Shown piece by piece: positions 24,386 through 30,684 of a DNA stretch of 52,300 nt. The notes beneath the pieces were generated by a model, which had not been told where the DNA came from, made no database searches, and worked only from the letters and a program-made list of their open reading frames with translations. Origin of the DNA: a virus. Position 1 is the stretch's first letter. Every line of letters begins with the position of its first letter. Both the position numbers and the translations under genes were made by a program. Where the stretch lies: the IMG/VR virus record IMGVR_UViG_3300023174_000229, positions 1-52,300 of that record, one strand, 5' to 3'.

Positions 24386-25267
24386 TTATTCAATTAATTT
24401 TCTCATTCGCATTGCTTCTGATGACAATGCTAATGAATGTTTAATATAAGGATTTAATGCGTAAGGACTAGAATGTCCTGTTATTGACATGATATTGTGT
24501 AAGGGAACCCCGTACTCTAGCATCTCTGTCAAGGCTGTACGCTTTAAATCTGAAAGTTGTAGTTCAAAAGCAACACCAGCCGCCTCCTTTATTTTATTTG
24601 CTATTTTAGATACACCAGTTTCAGTGTAAGGCAATAACCCTCCTTTGCCATCTGGCTTTGATGAAGGAACAACATATTTCTGCCATCCGTAGTCTTCATA
24701 TTGTTTACTAAGCATCTCCTTTAATTCTTTGCTTGATGGAATAATTGTTTCTTCTTTTCTTTTTGTTTTCCCTATAGTTACATTGCCTGTTTGTAGACAA
24801 TAATTATCCCACTGCAAAACCCTCAAATCACCCACTCTCTGCCCCCACTCGTGAGCCATCTGCACTATAAGCCCGATAGAACGGCCCTCAAACCGGCTGT
24901 AGGCGACGTTCAGGAACCGGCTAATATCTTCCCTAGTCCAGCACACTGATCGACGTTTAGGGAGCCTGCTATCGACTTCCCTGACGGGGTTGTATTTTAT
25001 CCACCCTTCGCCCACTGCATGTTTGAAAAGTGCTCGCCACACTGCCAACGAATGATTGGCTGTTGATGGGGTTTCTGCATAAGTCTTGTCATATAAAGAT
25101 TGCCACATTGGAGTTGTTAGCGTTGATACGTCTTTAGCTAACAACTCCGGTGAATACCATTTAGATAAAAAGTATTGGTAGTCTTTTTGAGACTTTGCAG
25201 AAAGACTTTTAAAAGTATCAGATTGTAAATAGTTTTTGATAACTACCGACAATTTCTTAGTCTTCAT
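24386..25267 (-). CDS. Tyrosine recombinase / integrase with altered active site
   Basis: A 293-residue protein with an N-terminal SAM-like core-binding region (residues 1-90) and a C-terminal catalytic domain. R144 (G-Q-R-V-G-D-L), a candidate lysine at 167-171, H265 (T-G-H-S-S) and nucleophile Y274 are recognisable. Where the family has H-x-L-R, this protein has S239-D-L-K242-R243: His is replaced by Ser and the second catalytic Arg by Lys, which may lower activity. Its location next to primase-helicase recalls integrase-carrying T7-like phages. No repressor or excisionase is evident. It might integrate the phage, resolve multimers, or be degenerating. Confidence 0.85.
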   Translation of the reverse strand: MKTKKLSVVIKNYLQSDTFKSLSAKSQKDYQYFLSKWYSPELLAKDVSTLTTPMWQSLYDKTYAETPSTANHSLAVWRALFKHAVGEGWIKYNPVREVDSRLPKRRSVCWTREDISRFLNVAYSRFEGRSIGLIVQMAHEWGQRVGDLRVLQWDNYCLQTGNVTIGKTKRKEETIIPSSKELKEMLSKQYEDYGWQKYVVPSSKPDGKGGLLPYTETGVSKIANKIKEAAGVAFELQLSDLKRTALTEMLEYGVPLHNIMSITGHSSPYALNPYIKHSLALSSEAMRMRKLIE

Positions 25268-25452
25268 AAAAAGTCTTCCCTTCTTTTTATCTCCCCAACC
25301 AATACCGCGTTGTCTTTAATGTCTTCTATAACAAGCGCGGCATGCTCTTTGGATATTGCATAAAAAATACTAACAAACTTTGTATTTTCTGTTTCATATC
25401 CCATTAAATAGGGTTTCCACACTTTCCCTTCGTTGTCTTTTATCGGATCCAT
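25264..25452 (-). CDS. Small phage protein of unknown function
   Basis: A 62-residue protein with GGGAG 6 nt before ATG 25452. It contains K-V-W-K-P-Y-L-M-G-Y-E and S-K-E-H-A-A-L-V-I-E-D-I, and overlaps the integrase start by 4 nt, so it may be coupled to integrase translation. No domain is recognised. Confidence 0.6.
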   Translation of the reverse strand: MDPIKDNEGKVWKPYLMGYETENTKFVSIFYAISKEHAALVIEDIKDNAVLVGEIKRREDFL

Positions 25453-25576
25453 TATTGCTCCCTACGATATGGAATGGATGAGTATTTGGTTTTTGTAAAT
25501 ACTCAGAAAGCCACTTATCTATACGCTTTAATTGCTTGCGCCTTTGTGCCAAGTCTTGTGGATTATCACCTTTCAT
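25394..25576 (-). CDS. Small basic protein of unknown function, overlapping its neighbour
   Basis: A 60-residue, Lys/Arg/Gln-rich protein with AGAGG upstream of ATG 25576. Its last 59 nt overlap the next gene in another frame, which is unusual even here. The helical D-L-A-Q-R-R-K-Q-L-K-R-I-D-K-W-L segment looks like real coding sequence. The tail may be an overprinted extension. No family is recognised. Confidence 0.45.
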   Translation of the reverse strand: MKGDNPQDLAQRRKQLKRIDKWLSEYLQKPNTHPFHIVGSNNGSDKRQRRESVETLFNGI

Positions 25577-25721
25577 TTTCTTTAGCCTCTACGCTAACAA
25601 TATAGGGATGGCTATACAAGCCACAGCTATCAATAAAAAAATCCATTTCCCATTTGGATTCAAATGTTTTCCAATAAGCATTTCCGCTTTCAAATTTCCA
25701 ATGTAAAATGTATGGAGCCAT
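25566..25721 (-). CDS. Small phage protein of unknown function
   Basis: A 51-residue protein; ATG 25721 is chosen for its AAGGA site, rather than the longer frame that runs back into the terminator. It is aromatic-rich (Y-I-L-H-W-K-F, Y-W-K-T-F, W-E-M-D-F-F). No domain is recognised. It is the first gene after the terminator at 25736-25767. Confidence 0.5.
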   Translation of the reverse strand: MAPYILHWKFESGNAYWKTFESKWEMDFFIDSCGLYSHPYIVSVEAKENER

Positions 25722-25735
25722 TGTCTTTTCCTTTA

Positions 25736-25767
25736 AAAAGGAAAGCCGCAACAATGTCACGGCTTTC
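25736..25767 (-). terminator. Intrinsic terminator after the DUF932 gene
   Basis: On the minus strand an 8-bp perfect stem (GAAAGCCG with CGGCTTTC) around an 11-nt loop is followed by CTTTTT. It lies 9 nt after the stop of the DUF932 gene and separates it from the integrase-side genes. Confidence 0.8.
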
Positions 25768-25775
25768 TGGTTTAA

Positions 25776-26618
25776 TTAAGCGTGGATGAGTGCTGAGAAT
25801 GGACCGCGAATAACAGCTTCAATGTCTTGCTCAATGCGAAGACGTTTGCGACCGTCATCACTTTCACCGCGAGCCTTATCAACGTGAGTTGACATATGCG
25901 TTAGCGTGTTATAAACACGATATGCATTGTTGCCCATTTCGTAGCTATTGTGAATAGCCACAATGCGTTCAAGCATTTTCTCATTGATCTTTACAAGACC
26001 AGTATTGGTTTTGTATTTGGCAACATGTTCACGATAGAACTCTACAGCCAAATCCTTTCCAATTGGAATCGAAACCATCTCACGCATTAGGTCTGCGTCA
26101 GATTCCAATTTAGGCAACCAACCACTGGCAATTGTGCCAATCAATTCAGGATCATTCATTGTCGTATGCTTTTGAGCAAAGCCAATGTTTTCCCTAGCAC
26201 TAATCATGCCATTGAGACAAGCCAAACGCATAATCATTGCTTTTACTTGGCGTCGAACAGTTTGATCATGCGAATCAGAAATAACAATTTTCATTTGAGC
26301 GGCTTCACCCAAACGTTTTTCAAAGTTGTGATTGGGTAATACAATCTCTGCTCGCATTGCCGCACCATTGCCAATTGCATCAGCTTTGACAACTGCATTA
26401 GAAAGATCGAGGGTTGATTGTTTCAAACCATCCCAAAGACTTTCCCACATTGTGGTGTAATTGGTAACAGCATGCCGGGACTTACCATCACCAATGATTG
26501 CATCATTGAGTGGATTAATAACCCAGAACATATTAGGCACAACATTACCATTGCGAGTAACAGGCTCGCGAACAGGGGTAAAGTCAAGGGAAGCTGGAAG
26601 GGTAGGGGTAGTAAACAT
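25776..26618 (-). CDS. DUF932-type phage/plasmid protein
   Basis: A 280-residue protein starting at ATG 26618 with GGAG 5 nt upstream; the longer upstream frame is hydrophobic and lacks a ribosome site. It contains S-D-S-H-D-Q-T and R-L-A-C-L-N-G-M, the conserved core of DUF932 proteins, which occur widely in phages and plasmids. Their biochemical role is not settled. It is flanked by its own terminator and by a run of very small genes, so it heads or ends a separate early unit. Confidence 0.8.
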   Translation of the reverse strand: MFTTPTLPASLDFTPVREPVTRNGNVVPNMFWVINPLNDAIIGDGKSRHAVTNYTTMWESLWDGLKQSTLDLSNAVVKADAIGNGAAMRAEIVLPNHNFEKRLGEAAQMKIVISDSHDQTVRRQVKAMIMRLACLNGMISARENIGFAQKHTTMNDPELIGTIASGWLPKLESDADLMREMVSIPIGKDLAVEFYREHVAKYKTNTGLVKINEKMLERIVAIHNSYEMGNNAYRVYNTLTHMSTHVDKARGESDDGRKRLRIEQDIEAVIRGPFSALIHA

Positions 26619-26665
26619 AAAAACTCCGAATAAAAAAATATTAAAGAAAAACAAAGAACAACTTT

Positions 26666-26824
26666 TCAATCACCACTATCAACGCGATCTATCGCACCAC
26701 ACTTGGTGCATTTATATTGATTATAACATCGACCTAAGTTAACGTCAAATTTCCAAACATGTTCACAACTTTCATATTTCTTTTTGGCTTCTTCCAAAGC
26801 CTTGATGAAGTCATCATTCAGCAT
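26666..26824 (-). CDS. Short zinc-ribbon-like protein
   Basis: A 52-residue protein below usual length cut-offs. It has an ideal ribosome site (GGAGG, 6 nt spacer, ATG 26824) in the end of the preceding gene. The sequence has C20-E-H22-x-W and later Y-x-C39-T-K-C42-G, a CxH...CxxC zinc-knuckle layout that recurs in tiny phage proteins. It may be a small regulator or a protein-interaction factor of early infection. No function can be assigned. Confidence 0.75.
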   Translation of the reverse strand: MLNDDFIKALEEAKKKYESCEHVWKFDVNLGRCYNQYKCTKCGAIDRVDSGD

Positions 26825-26996
26825 TTAAATCCTCCACAAATGTTACGTTTGACATAGTGATGGCAGAGCCATCAGGAAAGATGTATGAAACCTTTCCAAA
26901 GCCTTCAACAACTTTAAGACCAGCGACAATACATTCCAATTCAATATGAATGTCTTTGTCGAAGTTTTCCTCAAAGAATATGGTAGCGAGGGACAT
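26814..26996 (-). CDS. Small phage protein of unknown function
   Basis: A 60-residue protein from ATG 26996, which has GGAG 6 nt upstream; the longer frame has no site. It is acidic with beta-strand-like segments (I-H-I-E-L-E-C-I-V and K-V-S-Y-I-F-P-D-G). It overlaps both neighbours by 11-26 nt. No domain is recognised. Confidence 0.55.
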   Translation of the reverse strand: MSLATIFFEENFDKDIHIELECIVAGLKVVEGFGKVSYIFPDGSAITMSNVTFVEDLNAE

Positions 26997-27219
26997 GCTT
27001 TGCTCCTGCAAAAGTATGGATAGTTTTAAAATATTCGCTTGGTTTTTTATGCTTGCGAGCATTGTTTAACCAAGCAACCACTACAACGCCGGTATTCTTT
27101 ACACCATAAAACCTACCGATATTGCTCTTATCACCAGCATAGACCCATTGTCCGGGCTGGATAAATTTATAAAAAGAACTTGGCATTGCCCAAATATCAA
27201 ATGCTTTTTGATACTGCAT
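26971..27219 (-). CDS. Small phage protein of unknown function
   Basis: An 82-residue protein. ATG 27219 is preferred because GAGG lies 9 nt upstream; ATG 27228 is too close to it. The central part W-V-Y-A-G-D-K-S-N-I-G-R-F-Y-G-V looks like a small SH3-like or beta-barrel fold, and the tail is basic. It overlaps the genes on both sides. Function unknown. Confidence 0.55.
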   Translation of the reverse strand: MQYQKAFDIWAMPSSFYKFIQPGQWVYAGDKSNIGRFYGVKNTGVVVVAWLNNARKHKKPSEYFKTIHTFAGAKHVPRYHIL

Positions 27220-27418
27220 TATCATCATCCTCTGTAGTCACAAACAATTTAATTCCAAAGTGTTTCTCAAACTCTTTGGCGCTTTTATTCCCATTGTAGA
27301 AAGCTTCTACCAATAACAAGCGAGCAAACATTACAGCGTCGAATGCTTCCTCCTCAGTTGGGTTTTTCTTGTTAAGAATCCCCGTCAAATATGCGTAGCG
27401 TTTAATTTTATCGCTCAT
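27197..27418 (-). CDS. Small phage protein of unknown function
   Basis: A 73-residue helical protein from ATG 27418, with GGGG 8 nt upstream; the longer upstream frame overlaps another gene. It contains E-E-E-A-F-D-A-V-M-F-A-R-L-L-L-V-E-A-F and an acidic end. No domain is recognised. Confidence 0.55.
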   Translation of the reverse strand: MSDKIKRYAYLTGILNKKNPTEEEAFDAVMFARLLLVEAFYNGNKSAKEFEKHFGIKLFVTTEDDDNAVSKSI

Positions 27419-27419
27419 T

Positions 27420-27617
27420 TTAATTACCCCATTTGATGTAATCAATCCAACGCAATACATCAGCAACAGCAATCCAATCTTTGCGGTCGCTGTTGTCATC
27501 GTTTTTAAACTTATCGGAATAAAGATGGGCTTTGAATTCGTCCATCCTTTCCCTGATACCGTCATTTTTCTCTGTCAATTCTTTAACAGAATATTCCAAT
27601 GCTGAAATGTATTTCAT
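27420..27617 (-). CDS. Small coiled-coil protein of unknown function
   Basis: A 65-residue, charged, helical protein that overlaps the preceding stop by 4 nt (ATGA). The N-terminal half has heptad-like spacing (I-S-A-L-E-Y-S-V-K-E-L) and the end is W-I-D-Y-I-K-W-G-N. Function unknown; it belongs to the early small-gene cluster. Confidence 0.55.
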   Translation of the reverse strand: MKYISALEYSVKELTEKNDGIRERMDEFKAHLYSDKFKNDDNSDRKDWIAVADVLRWIDYIKWGN

Positions 27618-27802
27618 TGTCCATATTCCTTTTCATTAAATGAATACCATAGGTCTTGTTGACGCAATGCGTTTTCAATGCTATCAATAATGCCGTTGTA
27701 TTCACGGCTCAATGTATAATGCTCATTGAACCAATTAATATCGCCATGTTCTTCAACATAAGCTTGGGCTTTAACTAACACTCTCATAAAGATTGAATGC
27801 AT
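27614..27802 (-). CDS. Small phage protein of unknown function
   Basis: A 62-residue protein from ATG 27802, with GGAT upstream inside the preceding tiny membrane-protein gene. It contains A-Q-A-Y-V-E-E-H-G-D and I-D-S-I-E-N-A-L. ATG 27787 is an alternative start without a ribosome site. Function unknown. Confidence 0.5.
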   Translation of the reverse strand: MHSIFMRVLVKAQAYVEEHGDINWFNEHYTLSREYNGIIDSIENALRQQDLWYSFNEKEYGQ

Positions 27803-27803
27803 T

Positions 27804-27911
27804 TTACTTATCCAATATCTGCATGATTAAAAATATGTTGACAATTGCCATTATCAACGTGAGAAAAAACATAATGCCCGTCAATACTTCTTCAAGTACA
27901 ATCTTTTTCAT
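27804..27911 (-). CDS. Tiny single-pass membrane protein
   Basis: A 35-residue open frame overlooked by length filters. ATG 27911 overlaps the previous stop (TTATGA), with GGAG some 11 nt upstream. The product has a basic N-terminus (M-K-K-I) and one hydrophobic helix (I-M-F-F-L-T-L-I-M-A-I-V-N-I-F-L-I-M) ending D-K. It may be an early phage peptide that targets a host membrane protein; that is inference from size and topology only. Confidence 0.6.
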   Translation of the reverse strand: MKKIVLEEVLTGIMFFLTLIMAIVNIFLIMQILDK

Positions 27912-28093
27912 AACTGCCATTGCTCCTGAACTACAACAATCTTATAACCCAATGCTTTGATAACATCCAATGACTGGAAAGTTATTGTCTCTGTTTTGGT
28001 CAAATTGCAAAACAGTTTAGCGTTTGTACACACTGGATAAATGCGTTCATTGCCATACACGTTTTTGATTTTAACTTCTATCTGCATCATCAT
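27908..28093 (-). CDS. Small phage protein of unknown function
   Basis: About 61 residues, from one of three consecutive ATG codons at 28093, 28090 and 28087; AAGGG lies 4-10 nt upstream of them. It is beta-rich (I-E-V-K-I-K-N-V-Y, I-T-F-Q-S-L-D-V, Y-K-I-V-V-V-Q) with two cysteines. No domain is recognised. It overlaps the basic small protein upstream by 23 nt. Confidence 0.55.
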   Translation of the reverse strand: MMMQIEVKIKNVYGNERIYPVCTNAKLFCNLTKTETITFQSLDVIKALGYKIVVVQEQWQL

Positions 28094-28220
28094 CTTTCCC
28101 TTTAAATTTAAAGACATCCTTTTTGCCAGTCTTTTTAGGCTTGAATGGCGAAGCCTTATGAAACAAAACCCAATGCGCTCTGGCATCGGGCTTTGTCAAT
28201 TTATGTTTTCTCTTTTTAAT
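28071..28220 (-). CDS. Short basic protein, possible ATT or TTG start
   Basis: A 49-codon open frame that has no ATG. A perfect GGAGG with a 6-nt spacer precedes ATT 28220; TTG 28199 with a weaker AAGAGA is the alternative. The product is strongly basic, with a helical start (K-K-R-K-H-K), a W-V-L-F-H-K segment, then P-K-K-T-G-K-K and an acidic D-D-D end. The gene sits exactly between the metallopeptidase stop and the next gene, filling an otherwise empty gap. ATT starts are rare but real in bacteria (infC). Confidence 0.5.
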   Translation of the reverse strand: MKKRKHKLTKPDARAHWVLFHKASPFKPKKTGKKDVFKFKGKDDDADRS

Positions 28221-28221
28221 T

Positions 28222-28728
28222 TTATGCCTCCAGTTTATAGCCTTGTTTAGTCAAACGATCATAAACAATTTCAGCCAATGCTTTTTGCCTTGTAAATGCT
28301 TCCTCTTCCCAAGGCAAATTGCGATAGGCGGCATATGTTGTGCCTTTATTGGTTATTACTTGTCCTTTCCATTTGTTTGCCCAACCTTTACCGCTAATCC
28401 AAACACCCTCTAATTTTTTCTGATGGTATTGCTCCGCATGCACAAGTTCATGCGCCAGCCATTCCATCATCTCTTTAATGTTGGAAACATATTCCAATTC
28501 CACCAGTTTATAACCGGCTTGGTATCTACCACTAACGCTTCTGCCTTTGATTTTGCATAAACGAATTGTCACTGCTTTATCAAAGTCTAGCAATGTGTGG
28601 AATTCCCTCAACATTGCGTTGAAAAGAATTCCGCGATATAAAACCCTTTCCTTGTTTACATTGCTTGAATATAGCACTTGCGGCGATACTTTAATGCGGT
28701 CATAAATAATGCGATCTGATGCGGCCAT
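28222..28728 (-). CDS. Zinc metallopeptidase-like protein (HExxH, SprT-like)
   Basis: A 168-residue protein, start chosen at ATG 28728 with GAGGG upstream. It carries H93-E94-L-V-H97 followed by A-E-Q-Y-H, and a downstream E143/E144 in L-P-W-E-E-E-A that could supply the third zinc ligand. The layout (HELxHxxQ then W/Y...E-x-EA) recalls SprT-like or gluzincin-type phage proteins of unknown substrate. It could cleave a host protein early in infection, or be a DNA-protein crosslink-type protease. No signal peptide is seen, so it should act in the cytoplasm. Confidence 0.75.
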   Translation of the reverse strand: MAASDRIIYDRIKVSPQVLYSSNVNKERVLYRGILFNAMLREFHTLLDFDKAVTIRLCKIKGRSVSGRYQAGYKLVELEYVSNIKEMMEWLAHELVHAEQYHQKKLEGVWISGKGWANKWKGQVITNKGTTYAAYRNLPWEEEAFTRQKALAEIVYDRLTKQGYKLEA

Positions 28729-28738
28729 TGTAAAACCC

Positions 28739-29098
28739 TCAATAAACTTTTCTTGAAACAATACCAAGTCCAACATCTTTTTCTTTTGCATACCTGATTG
28801 CATCAAGCATGGGATAAAGATATTTTACTTGCCCATTTTTAATATCGAACACACTACCAGCAACAACTAAATGTTCTTTATACTTATTCCGAAACTCTAA
28901 TTCATCAACCACAATTGGATTGCCAATTGTTGCTTCACCTATTGCTTTTGCTTTGCCCTTTCCAGTGCGAACAATTGCAACACGCTTCCCAATATAGGGC
29001 TTCAACGAATTGGTTTCCCTAGACTCTAGGGTTTTGATTCCATCAACTATTGCATCAGCGTATGCAATGTCGGTATTCTTTACATTGATTCCAATCAT
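28739..29098 (-). CDS. ASCH/PUA-like domain protein
   Basis: A 119-residue protein with D-A-I-V-D-G-I-K-T-L-E-S-R, then P-Y-I-G-K-R-V-A-I-V-R-T-G-K-G and A-I-G-E-A-T-I-G, the pattern of the ASCH fold, a beta-barrel related to PUA domains that binds RNA or nucleotides. In phages such proteins are small and stand alone, as here. It might bind host RNA or a modified base. The start ATG 29098 has an AAGGA site. Family assignment is by motif reading. Confidence 0.65.
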   Translation of the reverse strand: MIGINVKNTDIAYADAIVDGIKTLESRETNSLKPYIGKRVAIVRTGKGKAKAIGEATIGNPIVVDELEFRNKYKEHLVVAGSVFDIKNGQVKYLYPMLDAIRYAKEKDVGLGIVSRKVY

Positions 29099-29121
29099 TT
29101 TATTTCCTTAAAGCATCCACC

Positions 29122-29149
29122 AATGGGAAAGTGTTAAAGCTTTCCCATT
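29122..29149. other. Perfect 10-bp hairpin without a T-tract
   Basis: AATGGGAAAG and CTTTCCCATT form a perfect 10-bp stem with an 8-nt loop in the gap between the tiny membrane-protein gene and the ASCH gene. No run of T follows on either strand, so it looks like an RNA-processing or stabilising element, or an operator, rather than an intrinsic terminator. Confidence 0.7.
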
Positions 29150-29166
29150 CATTGAGACTTTAGATT

Positions 29167-29256
29167 TTATTCTCCCATTTTAGATATTGCGTAACACTTG
29201 CCGATAAACACCACAATGAAGATGAGTGCTGAAAGCACAATTTCAGTATCTGACAC
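29167..29256 (-). CDS. Tiny single-pass membrane protein
   Basis: A 29-residue product from GTG 29256, with a strong GGAGGG site 5-7 nt upstream in the end of the preceding gene. It has a short polar N-terminus (S-D-T-E), one hydrophobic helix (I-V-L-S-A-L-I-F-I-V-V-F-I) and a basic end (K-C-Y-A-I-S-K-M-G-E). The same frame extends upstream, but only as out-of-frame overlap with the neighbour. Function unknown. Confidence 0.6.
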   Translation of the reverse strand: MSDTEIVLSALIFIVVFIGKCYAISKMGE

Positions 29257-29257
29257 T

Positions 29258-29551
29258 TTATCCCTCCAATACATTAATAACGCGAGTCGGAAAATCAATC
29301 TTTCCATCATATTCCAATTGGTTTCGCTCGTAATCAGTGACAAAATCATCTTCGACAATTTCAAAAGCAATTACATACTCAGCCGATACATCGTTTTTAT
29401 ATTCGATTTTCGACTTGGCTAATTCAACCATTGCATAAGCCCTTGCTGGCGTTATGCTCTGGCCGCATGGAATGAAATATTCACTTCCCCATTTCATTTT
29501 CCAGCGATAGCCATAGTTTTCCATGTATTGGGTTTGAATATAGATTTTCAT
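29258..29551 (-). CDS. Phage protein of unknown function
   Basis: A 97-residue protein starting I-Y-I-Q-T-Q-Y-M-E-N-Y-G, a beginning I have seen in short phage proteins without assigned function. The middle is helical, and the end D-F-P-T-R-V-I-N-V-L is followed at once by the tiny membrane-protein gene. The start at 29551 is preceded by ATATATC, similar to its neighbours, but by no strong Shine-Dalgarno. Confidence 0.6.
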   Translation of the reverse strand: MKIYIQTQYMENYGYRWKMKWGSEYFIPCGQSITPARAYAMVELAKSKIEYKNDVSAEYVIAFEIVEDDFVTDYERNQLEYDGKIDFPTRVINVLEG

Positions 29552-29557
29552 GATATA

Positions 29558-29755
29558 TTAGTATCCGTTTTTAAGAGTGAACAATGCTGTATCTTTTGCG
29601 TCTTCGACGCAATTAGTGTGATAATCGCCCAATGTTTTATGCTTACCATCGACATAAAACTTAACTCGCCATTCATCCCACTCACTGTCCCTATAGATTT
29701 TAGCGACAAGGGATTCGTCATCGTTTTTAAATGTGTGCTTTAAACGTAATGCCAT
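29558..29755 (-). CDS. Small phage protein of unknown function
   Basis: A 65-residue protein with a W-D-E-W-R-V-K-F-Y-V-D-G core. It has a clear GGAGA site and shares an almost identical leader with the gp88-like gene. A terminator lies directly upstream, so it should be transcribed from its own promoter or by read-through. No domain is recognised. Confidence 0.6.
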   Translation of the reverse strand: MALRLKHTFKNDDESLVAKIYRDSEWDEWRVKFYVDGKHKTLGDYHTNCVEDAKDTALFTLKNGY

Positions 29756-29777
29756 GATATATTCTCCGATTGAACAA
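29752..29777 (-). promoter_or_regulatory. Conserved leader, copy 2
   Basis: On the minus strand the 5' leader reads TTGTTCAATCGGAGAATATA followed by TCATGGC. It matches the leader at 30600-30625 at all but two positions, including the GGAGA ribosome site and the ATGGC start, though the proteins are unrelated. It directly follows a terminator. It may be a shared translation-control element or the downstream part of a shared promoter. Confidence 0.65.
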
Positions 29778-29805
29778 AAAAGAAAAGCCGTTATTGCTAA
29801 CGGCT
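29775..29805 (-). terminator. Intrinsic terminator after the gp88-like gene
   Basis: On the minus strand AGCCGTT and AACGGCT form a 7-bp perfect stem with a 6-nt loop, followed by TTTCTTTTTT. It lies 10 nt after the stop of the gp88-like gene. Confidence 0.85.
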
Positions 29806-29814
29806 AGTTTGAAA

Positions 29815-30603
29815 TTAGGCGGCAACGATTTGAATTGTTTTTGCGGCATCAACCACAAAACCAGTCATATCCTTTTTTGCCTTGCCTTTAGCATACAATG
29901 CAACAACAACACCTTGTGGGTCAATGTGTCGGATATCTGAATCGTCACCGTCAATGCATTGCATGCCATTGAATGACGTTGGAATTGATGCCTTAGTGCG
30001 AAACACCACGGCAATCCGCATACCGGAAGCAATTGCCTTATTGACATAAGGCTGAAACTTAATGACGCCGCTATAAGAGAATGTCAAATCGTAATTGCTT
30101 GGGATATCTTTACGATTGGGGATTTTTGTATAATCGTAGAATTGAATTTCAGGAAACAATGTAAAGATGTTTTTGTAAACACCAACGGCTTTGCCAATTG
30201 TTGCTGACAATTTAGCGTCAACATCAACACCAATTAATTCCCACCGAATATCGGTTGTGCCATTAAGACGGCAAAGGAAATTAAAACCCTTTGCAATAAC
30301 CTTTGCATTGGTTTTGAAAATCTCTTTAGCCAAATGACGCATAAACCCCAATTGATCCTCAATAAAGTATCGCGCTTTATTGTAACGTCCCTTTGTTTTA
30401 GCGTCAGCGAATGCCGGATTACCGGCAGTGTTTAAGCATGCAATGTCGCATTGTGCAACTTCTGCCATTGCACATAAATTAATGCCCGACATTCTAGCTG
30501 GTGCCATATACAATACGGCAGTCATAAAACCGTATTGCTGTCCTTTTAATGTTTTTGGGTTAGTGTCGACAGAAAACAATGCGTTTGGAATGTAATGTGC
30601 CAT
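29815..30603 (-). CDS. Gp88-like phage protein
   Basis: A 262-residue protein from ATG 30603 (GGAGA 8 nt upstream). It has A-P-A-R-M-S-G-I-N-L-C44-A-M-A-E followed by C52-x-x-x-C56-L-N-T-A-G, and R-L-N-G-T-T-D-I-R-W-E at residues 112-122. I recognise these from the gene product 88 family (mycobacteriophage L5 gp88 type), whose function is not established. The three cysteines could hold a metal or an Fe-S cluster. It is bracketed by terminators on both sides, so it is its own transcription unit. Confidence 0.75.
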   Translation of the reverse strand: MAHYIPNALFSVDTNPKTLKGQQYGFMTAVLYMAPARMSGINLCAMAEVAQCDIACLNTAGNPAFADAKTKGRYNKARYFIEDQLGFMRHLAKEIFKTNAKVIAKGFNFLCRLNGTTDIRWELIGVDVDAKLSATIGKAVGVYKNIFTLFPEIQFYDYTKIPNRKDIPSNYDLTFSYSGVIKFQPYVNKAIASGMRIAVVFRTKASIPTSFNGMQCIDGDDSDIRHIDPQGVVVALYAKGKAKKDMTGFVVDAAKTIQIVAA

Positions 30604-30625
30604 GATATAATCTCCGATTAAACAA
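30600..30625 (-). promoter_or_regulatory. Conserved leader, copy 1
   Basis: On the minus strand the leader of the gp88-like gene reads TTGTTTAATCGGAGATTATA then TCATGGC, nearly identical to the leader at 29752-29777. It holds the GGAGA ribosome site 8 nt before ATG 30603 and begins just after the T-run of the upstream terminator. Confidence 0.65.
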
Positions 30626-30632
30626 TTGTTGC

Positions 30633-30674
30633 AAAAAAAACGTCCACGCATGCCAATTGTTGCAACTGGCATGC
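30633..30674 (-). terminator. Terminator-like hairpin after the first early gene
   Basis: On the minus strand GCATGCCA and TGGCATGC form an 8-bp perfect stem around an 11-nt loop. Eight T follow, but only after a 7-nt gap, which weakens it as an intrinsic terminator. It lies just after the stop of the gene at 30685-30942. Confidence 0.6.
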
Positions 30675-30684
30675 ATTGAAGCTT

